Program-made: the position numbers and the translations under genes | Part shown: piece by piece, positions 1 to 9,059 of the stretch | How the letters are laid out: each line of letters begins with the position of its first letter | Numbering within the stretch: the stretch's first letter is position 1 | NCBI GenBank assembly: GCA_963662175.1 | Contig: OY759224.1 | Span: 23,011,489 to 23,075,488 of the forward strand | Direction of reading: 5' to 3' | From: Aradus depressus | Lineage: Eukaryota; Arthropoda; Insecta; Hemiptera; Aradidae | DNA: 64,000 nucleotides | Notes under the pieces: generated by a model | Told to the model about the DNA's origin: nothing | The model's database searches: none | What the model saw: the letters and a program-made list of their open reading frames with translations, nothing else

Positions 1-603
1 AAATAAAAGAGAATAAGTAAAGAAGAAAATTTATATAACTAAGAAAGTTCAAAAATTTGCTTTCGTCCACTGATTTTGATTAAAATTTGTTTTTTAATTT
101 TCAATAAGAAAATTAGTATGAATTAAACTTTCAAATTTATTGTTCTTCAATTTCTTTTATACATGAAATGATAGGTTTGTGAGAGCTGAAATAAGATATA
201 TACAACTGACGTGTCTCTAAATTCCGCGAGAATACAGTGTCAATGGTATTTTTGGATTTGTTGTAGAAATTCTTCAATTCTTATTAATTTGTAGATTAAG
301 TTTGTCATTTAAAAATGAAATAAGCTGTTCGGTATCTCCTGAAATGGGGAAAACATTATATTACTTGTGACAATATGAACACAAATATATTATTTATTGA
401 TCGATATTTTCAGCAGTTATTATGATTATAAATTAATAACAATATTATATAATATCATATAATAATGTATTATATTTTTTTAGATTTACACTGCTATATT
501 ATTTTCTTTTACCACAGTTTCATTTAATGTGACAACTTTAAGCTATTGTAGCATCTTACCTAAAAGTTTTTTACCGAAAGATCATTTTATTACATTATTA
601 GAT

Positions 604-654
604 AAATATAGGGCTTTTATAAATATAGGGCTATTATAAATATAGGGCTATTAT
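604..654. repeat. Three 17-bp direct repeats in AT-rich DNA
   Basis: The unit AAATATAGGGCTATTAT occurs three times in a row, the first with one substitution. It is repeated in copy B at about 5651-5701. The surrounding 1-1200 is AT-rich and shows no exon, promoter or recognised element. Confidence 0.7.
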
Positions 655-1208
655 AATTTTAAGAGAACTCACACTTTATATTTAGTATTTTGTTATTCTG
701 ATATTGTTTTTATACGACGTATGACGTATTATTGTAGTACAGCAACAAAATATTGCATTCCTATTATTAATTTCATTTCGAATTATTAAGTTGGGACGCG
801 TTTTCTCCCGTATTTTGTTTATTTTATTTTATAAACTTTGCCAATTCATTAATAAAATTTCGTTTAAAGGCCAATATTTTATTTTAGATATTTGGCCGAA
901 ATAACATATTGTATGTACATATTACGAAGTGTTTATTACATATAAATATGCACCCTAAATAAGTTTCAAAAAGTACTTGAGTAATTTAATGTAAAAATTT
1001 TCATATTTTGATTCCTTTGATTCGACTCAGTCTTGTTTTACAATATGTTCACATGTAAATACACATTTTCATGTTTTGTTTTTTATTATATTTTTTTATT
1101 CATCAATGTATTATTTATTTTTTTAACCTCAACATCCTTACAATTACTTATAGTTCATCAGATGAGAGTTTAATTTGAGTAAGTAGTCATTTATTGACCA
1201 AAACTTAA

Positions 1209-1282
1209 AACCCTCGGTTATCCGCACTTTTGGATTATCCGAACTTTCTCTGCAACCAAGGGGCGCGGATAATCGAGGGTCT
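1209..1282. repeat. Short inverted repeat resembling a Tigger/pogo MITE end
   Basis: ACCCTCGGTTATCCGCA at the left and its imperfect inverse CGCGGATAATCGAGGGT at the right enclose about 40 bp. Termini of this kind are common on Tigger/pogo-like miniature elements, but no TA duplication is clear. The copy-B counterpart is near 6257-6330. Confidence 0.4.
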
Positions 1283-1402
1283 AATGTACTTCCTTATAAT
1301 AACTTCTAAGTTGAGAAACGCGGACATATTGTGGAAACTTGTAATAAATAAATAAAACAAACTTATTTTTGAAATATTGTCTATTCCACTAAAGATATAT
1401 AT

Positions 1403-1455
1403 ACATATATAACTACCGGTTTCGGCTTTATACCATCGTCAGGTCTAGTTATGAA
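1403..1455 (-). ncRNA. Hammerhead ribozyme-like motif, left Penelope terminus (copy A)
   Basis: Read on the minus strand: CTGACGA, a short GGT/GCC hairpin, GAAA, a 3-bp stem ACC/GGT, then an expected cleavage point after GGTA (between plus bases 1414 and 1413). The core boxes and stems I-III match a type I hammerhead apart from one extra U after CUGACGA. Penelope-like elements are known to carry hammerheads in their terminal repeats. Activity is not shown by sequence. Confidence 0.65.
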
Positions 1456-1774
1456 CTAAGTCAGTTTGCAGAGAGCGACCCTTCAAATACATCTCAGGTC
1501 AAAGGGTGCTATTAAAACTTGGGAGTCCCCCGGCTGTACCGTTAGCTAACTCATGAAATATTTCTTAACAAAACCTAGTTCTAAATTTACATAAAACAAT
1601 ATCACTAGACTAATACGGGGAAAATAACAAATAAATAAGTACAAATACAAGTAAATAATAAAAAATAGAAATAAAATTAATAATAATGATAAGATTTCGA
1701 TAACTTGAAACATATATGTGGAACCAAATATTAATTACAGATAATACAAACATATATGTGGAAACAGAACTGGT

Positions 1775-2428
1775 TTAGGGTGTTAACAAAGGGGAATAGT
1801 TGAAATAAATTTGATCATTCATACAAATGTTCCTTTTGTTAGCTTTATTTATTTCTAATTGTTCTAAGCTATTAAGTAGCCTGCTTTTTGGGCAATAATG
1901 GAGATATTTTATGCCTGTAGATGGGTCGAAAGTGTGGCTTTTGTCAATTATGTGGGTCGCGAATGTAGAACGGTTTCCTCGGTTCTTTATTTCGGCCGTG
2001 TGTTCTTTAATTCTTTCCCTAAAACGACGTCCTGTCTGTCCAATGTATAATTGACTGCACGTCGCACATTCTAGACTATAAACACCGCTTCTATTTTCAA
2101 TATCTGTTCTGTCCCTACCTCTCTCTAGGCACTGGCTTATGGGATTGATAGTTTTAAACCCGATATTGAAACCTTCTTTTTTCAACTCTTTACCTACTTT
2201 TTCTGAAATTTTTCTGTGGTAAGTTAAGCTGACCCATTTATTATAAACTTTATTTTGTGTTTCTAATTTGGTCAGTTTGTTCCTAAAATTATGATTTTTG
2301 ACCTTCTTTTCAATTTTATTTATTGTTTTTTGTGGGTAGCTATTGTTTTTGGCTATTTCCTTAATAATCTTAAGTTCTTTATCTTTTGATTGTTGGGTCA
2401 TTGGAATTGAGTAGGCTCTGTGGAACAT
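1775..2428 (-). pseudogene. Penelope-like ORF fragment with GIY-YIG endonuclease domain (copy A)
   Basis: The 217-residue open frame has a basic, lysine-rich linker (about residues 15-85) followed by a GIY-YIG nuclease core: GVYSLECATCSQLYIGQTGRRF holds the GVY and YIG elements and a CxxC, and RERIKEH follows. In Penelope-like elements this domain is C-terminal to the reverse transcriptase and nicks target DNA. Here the reverse transcriptase has been removed: upstream of the fragment is repeated terminal sequence, not coding DNA. The ATG is internal to the original ORF, so this is a remnant. The copy at 6823-7476 differs by a few residues (for example I-to-R near residue 25). Confidence 0.85.
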
Positions 2429-2845
2429 GGAATAAAACCCTTTGACCTGAGATGTATTTGAAGGGTCGCTCTCTGCAAACTGACTTAGTTCATAACTAGA
2501 CCTGACGGGTGTGTTAACACCCTAAACCAGTTCTGTTTCCACATATATGTTTGTATTATCTGTTATTAATATTTGGTTCCATATATATGTTTCAAGTTAT
2601 CGAAATCTTATCATTATTATTAATTTTATTTCTATTTTTTATTATTTACTTGTATTTGTACTTATTTATTTGTTATTTTCCCCGTATTAGTCTAGTGATA
2701 TTGTTTTATGTAAATTTAGAACTAGGTTTTGTTAAGAAATATTTCATGAGTTAGCTAACGGTACAGCCGGGGGACTCCCAAGTTTTAATAGCACCCTTTG
2801 ACCTGAGATGTATTTGAAGGGTCGCTCTCTGCAAACTGACTTAGT

Positions 2846-2900
2846 TCATAACTAGACCTGACGATGGTATAAAGCCGAAACCGGTAGTTATATGTATATA
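2846..2900 (+). ncRNA. Hammerhead ribozyme-like motif, right Penelope terminus (copy A)
   Basis: CTGACGA at 2858-2864, hairpin to 2876, GAAA at 2877-2880, stem ACC/GGT, predicted cleavage after base 2886. It is the inverted partner of the motif at 1403-1455. Confidence 0.65.
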
Positions 2901-3125
2901 TATCTTTAGTGGAATAGACAATATTTCAAAAATAAGTTTGTTTTATTTATTCCTTATAATAGTTTAACTATAGTACAAGGAAGTACATTTCTTATAACTA
3001 GAAAGTAAAACTTGGATTCTCAGTTGTTGGACACATCAGCGTTTAAGGTTTTAATTTATTCCATTCTAAAACTATACGTGGACTACTGACGTCTTCTTGT
3101 ACAAATAGAATCCACTGATTTGTCG

Positions 3126-3134
3126 TATAAAAGG
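3126..3134 (+). promoter_or_regulatory. TATA box of the OBP-like gene, copy A
   Basis: TATAAAAGG lies 48 bp upstream of the exon-1 ATG. A start of transcription about 30 bp downstream would fall near 3156-3162, around TTCAACG. The same element and spacing occur at 8174 in copy B. Confidence 0.75.
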
Positions 3135-3173
3135 CGATGATTTTCAACACTTTTTCTATTCAACGATAGAACA

Positions 3174-3224
3174 ATGTCGCCGATATACAGCATCCTCGTT
3201 CTTGTCTGCATCTTCAGTACCACT
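3174..3224 (+). CDS. Signal-peptide first exon of OBP-like gene, copy A (partial)
   Basis: ATG followed by 17 codons, MSPIYSILVLVCIFSTT, ending in phase 0 at ACT|GTAAGT. The hydrophobic stretch is a typical signal-peptide core. It can be spliced to exon 2 at 19809 in frame. Copy B at 8222 encodes the same peptide with Cys instead of Tyr at residue 5. Whether both first exons are transcribed, or one belongs to a second gene or an assembly duplication, cannot be told from sequence. Confidence 0.7.
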
Positions 3225-3248
3225 GTAAGTATGCCATATGGTAGCATG

Positions 3249-3548
3249 GACTTGAAAAAAATAATAAAATAAAACTTGTTTATTTTAGATATTGTCTAAA
3301 TTTCACTAACTATATATACATGGGAGTACTTTCGGTATTTCTACCATCCTCAGCCAAAAGCATAAGAGATAAGACAGTCTTATCTCTTATGCTTTTGGCT
3401 GAGGATGGTAGAAATACCGAAAGTACTCCCATGTATATATAGTTAGTGAAATTTAGACAATATCTTAAATAAACAAGTTTTTTTTCTTTTTTTTTTTTTC
3501 AAGTCCATTTGAATTATTTCGCAATATCTCTACAATAATGTCAGTTTT
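3249..3548. mobile_element. Palindromic insertion with paired hammerhead-like motifs (copy A)
   Basis: A 14-bp direct repeat CATATGGTAGCATG (3235-3248 and 3549-3562) flanks a 300-bp insertion. Most of it is a near-perfect palindrome centred at about 3376, extending from 3248 to about 3506. Each arm holds a hammerhead-like core: on the + strand CTGAGGA at 3399-3405, stem II GGTA/TACC, GAAA at 3419-3422, stem III AGT/ACT, predicted cleavage after 3428. It begins 10 bp past the exon-1 donor. The arms share the ..AGACAATAT.. terminus seen in the Penelope copies, so it is probably a terminal repeat of a related family. Confidence 0.75.
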
Positions 3549-3562
3549 CATATGGTAGCATG

Positions 3563-4100
3563 TTTACTCTTCGGGAAACACGGGTTCTACTTACTGTGAT
3601 GCATTTATGCATCAAAAGGAGATTTGTTTGAATTTTTTAATATAATACATCGAACATCAGAGCGAATTGAATCCGTTAATAGGAAAAACGTTGCAGGTCA
3701 AACGCATATGAAACAATCCGGATTCGCGTATTATAAGGGAATAACCTGGGAATTGTACGTTTAGAATGAGTCTGACAGGTTTTTCTTGTTCTTGCCGCGT
3801 TTTGTCATAATCAGTTGAGGTTCATAGATAGTTGATAATTTTCATGATGAAAATCTACTTTTTAAAATTCCGCAGTCATTTTATTTCTCTTGAGAACACA
3901 AGAACAATGGGGGATCTACCTACAGAAGATTGAACGTAATCTAATCTGTTGATGCTAGTGGCGGAACGACCTTTATTCGTGGGGGGGGGGGGGGGGGGGG
4001 GAGGCTACAGGGAACCTTGAAACGTAAAAATCAGTTGAAACCCCGATCTCGGATTTTCGCACGGTTACAATCCTACTTTATACTATAGGTATAAGAAAGT
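3563..4100. other. Intronic DNA with a 21-base G tract
   Basis: No gene recognised. A run of 21 G at 3981-4001 interrupts a dispersed repeat whose right part ends TATAAGAAAGT (also near 9150 and 18070). The duplicated unit ends here. Confidence 0.6.
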
Positions 4101-4399
4101 TTTTGACTGAAACGCCTGAATTCGTTTGATGTTGGATCTTTTCGCTGATCAGTATATCTGTGATCCGTATGTCCATAATAGTATCAATAGGTACGTGTAA
4201 CCGTTCTGTTTTTGTGTATTTAGAAGTCCGTAGAGTATTTTGAGTCGACGGTTCAGCGTGTTTCATGTGAGACGTGAGGGTTCCATGTCAGTCTTCTTGC
4301 TAATGTCAGTCCCAGGTATCATACAGGGTCCCTCCCTCACAATAAAAATAAAAATAAAATAAAATATATTAATAAAAATTATAATAATGAAAACAGTTA

Positions 4400-4795
4400 T
4401 CAAGGGATAATGTCGTATACAAGCCGGGGCTTCAGACGACGGTGTGGCAGAGGTTCCCCAATGCCAAAGGTAGCGGCTCCAGAAACAGTCTGCAGCCCAG
4501 CCCTGAACCTTGTCGCTAACTCCAACATGAAGTCTCTAACGTCGGGAACATCCATCTCCCTGCGTATCTGACACCTCCTTACCATCCAAGGCGCGTTTAC
4601 GGCAAGGCGGAAAACTTTGTTTACGAACCTGACTAATTTTCTAATGTTGGTCTGGCTTGTGCCAAGCCAAATAGGACAGGCGTATGTGATGAGTGTCCGT
4701 ATGAGTGGGGTGTAGAGTAGTGTGGCACTTTCATGTCGGAGTGTAGTGTTCTTGTTGAGAAGTGGGTAGAGTGAGGAGAGTCTAATGTAGGCATG
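4400..4795 (-). pseudogene. 3' fragment of a Jockey-like non-LTR reverse transcriptase
   Basis: In one minus-strand frame the sequence reads SSLYPLLN, LLYTPLIRTLITYACPIW, an NAPW motif, then MVRRCQIRREMDVPDVRDF and a stop at 4400. This order is the thumb and C-terminal end of Jockey-clade reverse transcriptases. The catalytic palm, endonuclease and ORF1 are missing: the copy is 5'-truncated, as is usual for non-LTR insertions. An A/T-rich tail of repeated TTTTATTTTA follows the stop on the minus strand. It sits in the spacer between the two duplicated units. The overlapping open frame at 4633-4998 is a shadow. Confidence 0.8.
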
Positions 4796-5047
4796 AAAAT
4801 GAAATGAAAATAAATGTTATTATTCTGGGACCGAGGTCCCCTAAGAATAAATACATACAGAGTAAAGAAAATGAAACAATGAAATATAGTACCTGTACAA
4901 AGAAATAAAAAGATAGGTAAATAAAAATTAGTGCTACTTTGGAGAAAAATTATACGATTAAAAAAATAGATAAACAAAAGATTAACAGGAAAAAACATAA
5001 AATTAACAACTTCATTATGATTAAAAAATAAATAAAAGTATCTACAA
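4796..5047. other. AT-rich spacer before copy B
   Basis: No recognised feature. A-rich sequence leads directly into the second copy of the duplication. Confidence 0.5.
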
Positions 5048-6349
5048 AAATAAAAGAGAATAAGTAAAGAAGAAAATTTATATAACTAAGAAAGTTCAAA
5101 AATTTGCTTTCGTCCACTGATTTTGATTAAAATTTGTTTTTTAATTTTCAATAAGAAAATTAGTATGAATTAAACTTTCAAATTTATTGTTCTTCAATTT
5201 CTTTTATACATGAAATGATAGGTTTGTGAGAGCTGAAATAAGATATATACAACTGACGTGTCTCTAAATTCCGCGAGAATACAGTGTCAATGGTATTTTT
5301 AGGATTTGTTGTAGAAATTCTTCAATTCTTATTAATTTGTAGATTAAGTTTGTCATTTAAAAATGAAATAAGCTGTTCGGTATCTCCTGAAATGGGGAAA
5401 ACATTATATTACTTGTGACAATATGAACACAAATATATTATTTATTGATCGATATTTTCAGCAGTTATTATGATTATAAATTAATAACAATATTATATAA
5501 TATCATATAATAATGTATTATATTTTTTTAGATTTACACTGCTATATTATTTTCTTTTACCACAGTTTCATTTAATGTGACAACTTTAAGCTATTGTAGC
5601 ATCTTACCTAAAAGTTTTTTACCGAAAGATCATTTTATTACATTATTAGATAAATATAGGGCTTTTATAAATATAGGGCTATTATAAATATAGGGCTATT
5701 ATAATTTTAAGAGAACTCACACTTTATATTTAGTATGTTGTTATTCTGATATTGTTTTTATACGACGTATGACGTATTATTGTAGTACAGCAACAAAATA
5801 TTGCATTCCTATTATTAATTTCATTTCGAATTATTAAGTTGGGACGCGTTTTCTCCCGTATTTTGTTTATTTTATTTTATAAACTTTGCCAATTCATTAA
5901 TAAAATTTCGTTTAAAGGCCAATATTTTATTTTAGATATTTGGCCGAAATAACATATTGTATGTACATATTACGAAGTGTTTATTACATATAAATATGCA
6001 CCCTAAATAAGTTTCAAAAAGTACTTGAGTAATTTAATGTAAAAATTTTCATATTTTGATTCCTTTGATTCGACTCAGTCTTGTTTTACAATATGTTCAC
6101 ATGTAAATACACATTTTCATGTTTTGTTTTTTATTATATTTTTTTATTCATCAATGTATTATTTATTTTTTTAACCTCAACATCCTTACAATTACTTATA
6201 GTTCATCAGATGAGAGTTTAATTTGAGTAAGTAGTCATTTATTGACCAAAACTTAAAACCCTCGGTTATCCGCACTTTTGGATTATCCGAACTTTCTCTG
6301 CAACCAAGGGGCGCGGATAATCGAGGGTCTAATGTACTTCCTTATAATA

Positions 6350-7998
6350 ACTTCTAAGTTGAGAAACGCGGACATATTGTGGAAACTTGTAATAAATAAA
6401 TAAAACAAACTTATTTTTGAAATATTGTCTATTCCACTAAAGATATATATACATATATAACTACCGGTTTCGGCTTTATGCCATCGTCAGGTCTAGTTAT
6501 GAACTAAGTCAGTTTGCAGAGAGCGACCCTTCAAATACATCTCAGGTCAAAGGGTGCTATTAAAACTTGGGAGTCCCCCGGCTGTACCGTTAGCTAACTC
6601 ATGAAATATTTCTTAACAAAACCTAGTTCTAAATTTACATAAAACAATATCACTAGACTAATACGGGGAAAATAACAAATAAATAAGTACAAATACAAGT
6701 AAATAATAAAAAATAGAAATAAAATTAATAATAATGATAAGATTTCGATAACTTGAAACATATATGTGGAACCAAATATTAATTACAGATAATACAAACA
6801 TATATGTGGAAACAGAACTGGTTTAGGGTGTTAACAAAGGGGAATAGTTGAAATAAATTTGGTCATTCATACAAATGTTCCTTTTGTTAGCTTTATTTAT
6901 TTCTAATTGTTCTAAGCTATTAAGTAGCCTGCTTTTTGGGCAATAATGGAGATATTTTATGCCTGTAGATGGGTCGAAAGTGTGGCTATTGTCAATTATG
7001 TGGGTCGCGAATGTAGAACGGTTTCCTCGGTTCTTTATTTCGGCCGTGTGTTCTTTAATTCTTTCCCTAAAACGACGTCCTGTCTGTCCAATGTATAATT
7101 GACTGCACGTCGCACATTCTAGACTATAAACACCGCTTCTATTTTCAATATCTGTTCTGTCCCTACCTCTCTCTAGGCACTGGCTTATGGGATTGATAGT
7201 TTTAAACCCGATATTGAAACCTTCTTTTTTCAACTCTTTACCTATTTTTTCTGAAATTTTTCCGTGGTAAGTTAAGCTGACCCATTTATTATAAACTTTA
7301 TTTTGTGTTTCTAATTTGGTCAGTTTGTTCCTAAAATTATGATTTTTGACCTTCTTTTCAATTTTATTTATTGTTTTTTGTGGGTAGCTATTGTTTTTGG
7401 CTCTTTCCTTAATAATCTTAAGTTCTTTATCTTTTGATTGTTGGGTCATTGGAATTGAGTAGGCTCTGTGGAACATGGAATAAAACCCTTTGACCTGAGA
7501 TGTATTTGAAGGGTCGCTCTCTGCAAACTGACTTAGTTCATAACTAGACCTGACGGGTGTGTTAACACCCTAAACCAGTTCTGTTTCCACATATATGTTT
7601 GTATTATCTGTTATTAATATTTGGTTCCATATATATGTTTCAAGTTATCGAAATCTTATCATTATTATTAATTTTATTTCTATTTTTTATTATTTACTTG
7701 TATTTGTACTTATTTATTTGTTATTTTCCCCGTATTAGTCTAGTGATATTGTTTTATGTAAATTTAGAACTAGGTTTTGTTAAGAAATATTTCATGAGTT
7801 AGCTAACGGTACAGCCGGGGGACTCCCAAGTTTTAATAGCACCCTTTGACCTGAGATGTATTTGAAGGGTCGCTCTCTGCAAACTGACTTAGTTCATAAC
7901 TAGACCTGACGATGGTATAAAGCCGAAACCGGTAGTTATATGTATATATATCTTTAGTGGAATAGACAATATTTCAAAAATAAGTTTGTTTTATTTAT
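6350..7998 (-). mobile_element. Penelope-like element, internally deleted (copy B)
   Basis: Duplicate of the element at 1302-2950, with the same 11-bp flanking repeat at 6339-6349 and 7999-8009. Because the target duplication is also present in both copies, the element inserted once, before the segment was duplicated. Its left hammerhead has stem II GGC/GCC (perfect pairing) where copy A has GGT/GCC. Hammerhead-like motifs lie at about 6451-6503 (minus) and 7894-7948 (plus). Confidence 0.85.
6823..7476 (-). pseudogene. Penelope-like ORF fragment with GIY-YIG domain (copy B)
   Basis: 217 residues, nearly identical to 1775-2428: linker plus the GVY...YIG nuclease core with CxxC, and no reverse transcriptase. 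The few substitutions (for example GKISEKIGKE for RKISEKVGKE) are scattered and give no sign of selection. Confidence 0.85.
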
Positions 7999-8173
7999 TC
8001 CTTATAATAGTTTAACTATAGTACAAGGAAGTACATTTCTTATAACTAGAAAGTAAAACTTGGATTCTCAGTTGTTGGACACATCAGCGTTTAAGGTTTT
8101 AATTTATTCCATTCTAAAACTATACGTGGACTACTGACGTCTTCTTGTACAAATAGAATCCACTGATTTGTCG

Positions 8174-8182
8174 TATAAAAGG
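8174..8182 (+). promoter_or_regulatory. TATA box of the OBP-like gene, copy B
   Basis: TATAAAAGG, 48 bp upstream of the ATG at 8222. This is the promoter nearest to the downstream exons. Confidence 0.75.
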
Positions 8183-8221
8183 CGATGATTTTCAACACTT
8201 TTTCTATTCAACGATAGAACA

Positions 8222-8272
8222 ATGTCGCCGATATGCAGCATCCTCGTTCTTGTCTGCATCTTCAGTACCACT
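8222..8272 (+). CDS. OBP-like gene exon 1 (copy B, signal peptide)
   Basis: MSPICSILVLVCIFSTT, phase 0, donor ACT|GTAAGT. Joined to exon 2 it gives a signal peptide that could be cleaved after YALCA, leaving PMETPREK as the mature start. Confidence 0.75.
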
Positions 8273-9028
8273 GTAAGTATGCCATATGGTAGCATGGACT
8301 TGAAAAAAATAATAAAATAAAACTTGTTTATTTTAGATATTGTCTAAATTTCACTAACTATATATACATGGGAGTACTTTCGGTATTTCTACCATCCTCA
8401 GCCAAAAGCATAAGAGATAAGACAGTCTTATCTCTTATGCTTTTGGCTGAGGATGGTAGAAATACCGAAAGTACTCCCATGTATATATAGTTAGTGAAAT
8501 TTAGACAATATCTTAAATAAACAAGTTTTTTTTCTTTTTTTTTTTTTCAAGTCCATTTGAATTATTTCGCAATATCTCTACAATAATGTCAGTTTTCATA
8601 TGGTAGCATGTTTACTCTTCGGGAAACACGGGTTCTACTTACTGTGATGCATTTATGCATCAAAAGGAGATTTGTTTGAATTTTTTAATATAATACATCG
8701 AACATCAGAGCGAATTGAATCCGTTAATAGGAAAAACGTTGCAGGTCAAACGCATATGAAACAATCCGGATTCGCGTATTATAAGGGAATAACCTGGGAA
8801 TTGTACGTTTAGAATGAGTCTGACAGGTTTTTCTTGTTCTTGCCGCGTTTTGTCATAATCAGTTGAGGTTCATAGATAGTTGATAATTTTCATGATGAAA
8901 ATCTACTTTTTAAAATTCCGCAGTCATTTTATTTCTCTTGAGAACACAAGAACAATGGGGGATCTACCTACAGAAGATTGAACGTAATCTAATCTGTTGA
9001 TGCTAGTGGCGGAACGACCTTTATTCGT

Positions 9029-9059
<31 letters not shown>

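Larger units (their letters stand above)
1302..2950 (-). mobile_element. Penelope-like element, internally deleted and palindromic (copy A)
   Basis: An 11-bp direct repeat TCCTTATAATA at 1291-1301 and 2951-2961 brackets this insertion. The ends are long inverted repeats (about 1352-1790 against 2512-2947), each carrying a hammerhead-type motif. Between them on the minus strand lies the GIY-YIG end of a Penelope ORF; the reverse transcriptase is absent. A segment of about 65 bp from the terminal repeat is repeated at 2440-2505, directly upstream of the ORF remnant, pointing to an internal template jump. The fuller relative is at 59335-61765. Confidence 0.85.
1..4100. repeat. Copy A of a 4.1-kb near-identical tandem duplication
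   Basis: Bases 1-4100 recur at 5048-9157 in the same orientation at a nearly constant offset (5047-5048, then 5057 after the G-tract). Differences are few: a one-base insertion near 5301, G for A at 6480, a change in codon 5 of exon 1, and a G-tract of 21 versus 30. The unit contains a Penelope-like fragment, a TATA promoter, a signal-peptide exon and a hammerhead palindrome. The left edge is cut by the window. The near identity means a recent duplication or an assembly duplication. Confidence 0.95.

Noticed and set aside
2551..2754. 67-codon plus-strand ORF in the Penelope copies (also at 7599)
   Set aside because: Hydrophobic translation of AT-rich inverted terminal repeat. No motif, and it spans the palindrome arm.
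3660..3740. Second exon of the OBP-like gene just behind exon 1 (GCAG acceptor at about 3697)
   Set aside because: No open frame with a Cys and a donor in a compatible phase. The exon at 19809 fits the signal peptide, C1 and both phases.
4633..4998. 121-codon minus-strand ORF in the spacer
   Set aside because: It lies in another frame over the Jockey reverse-transcriptase fragment and extends into an A-rich tail.
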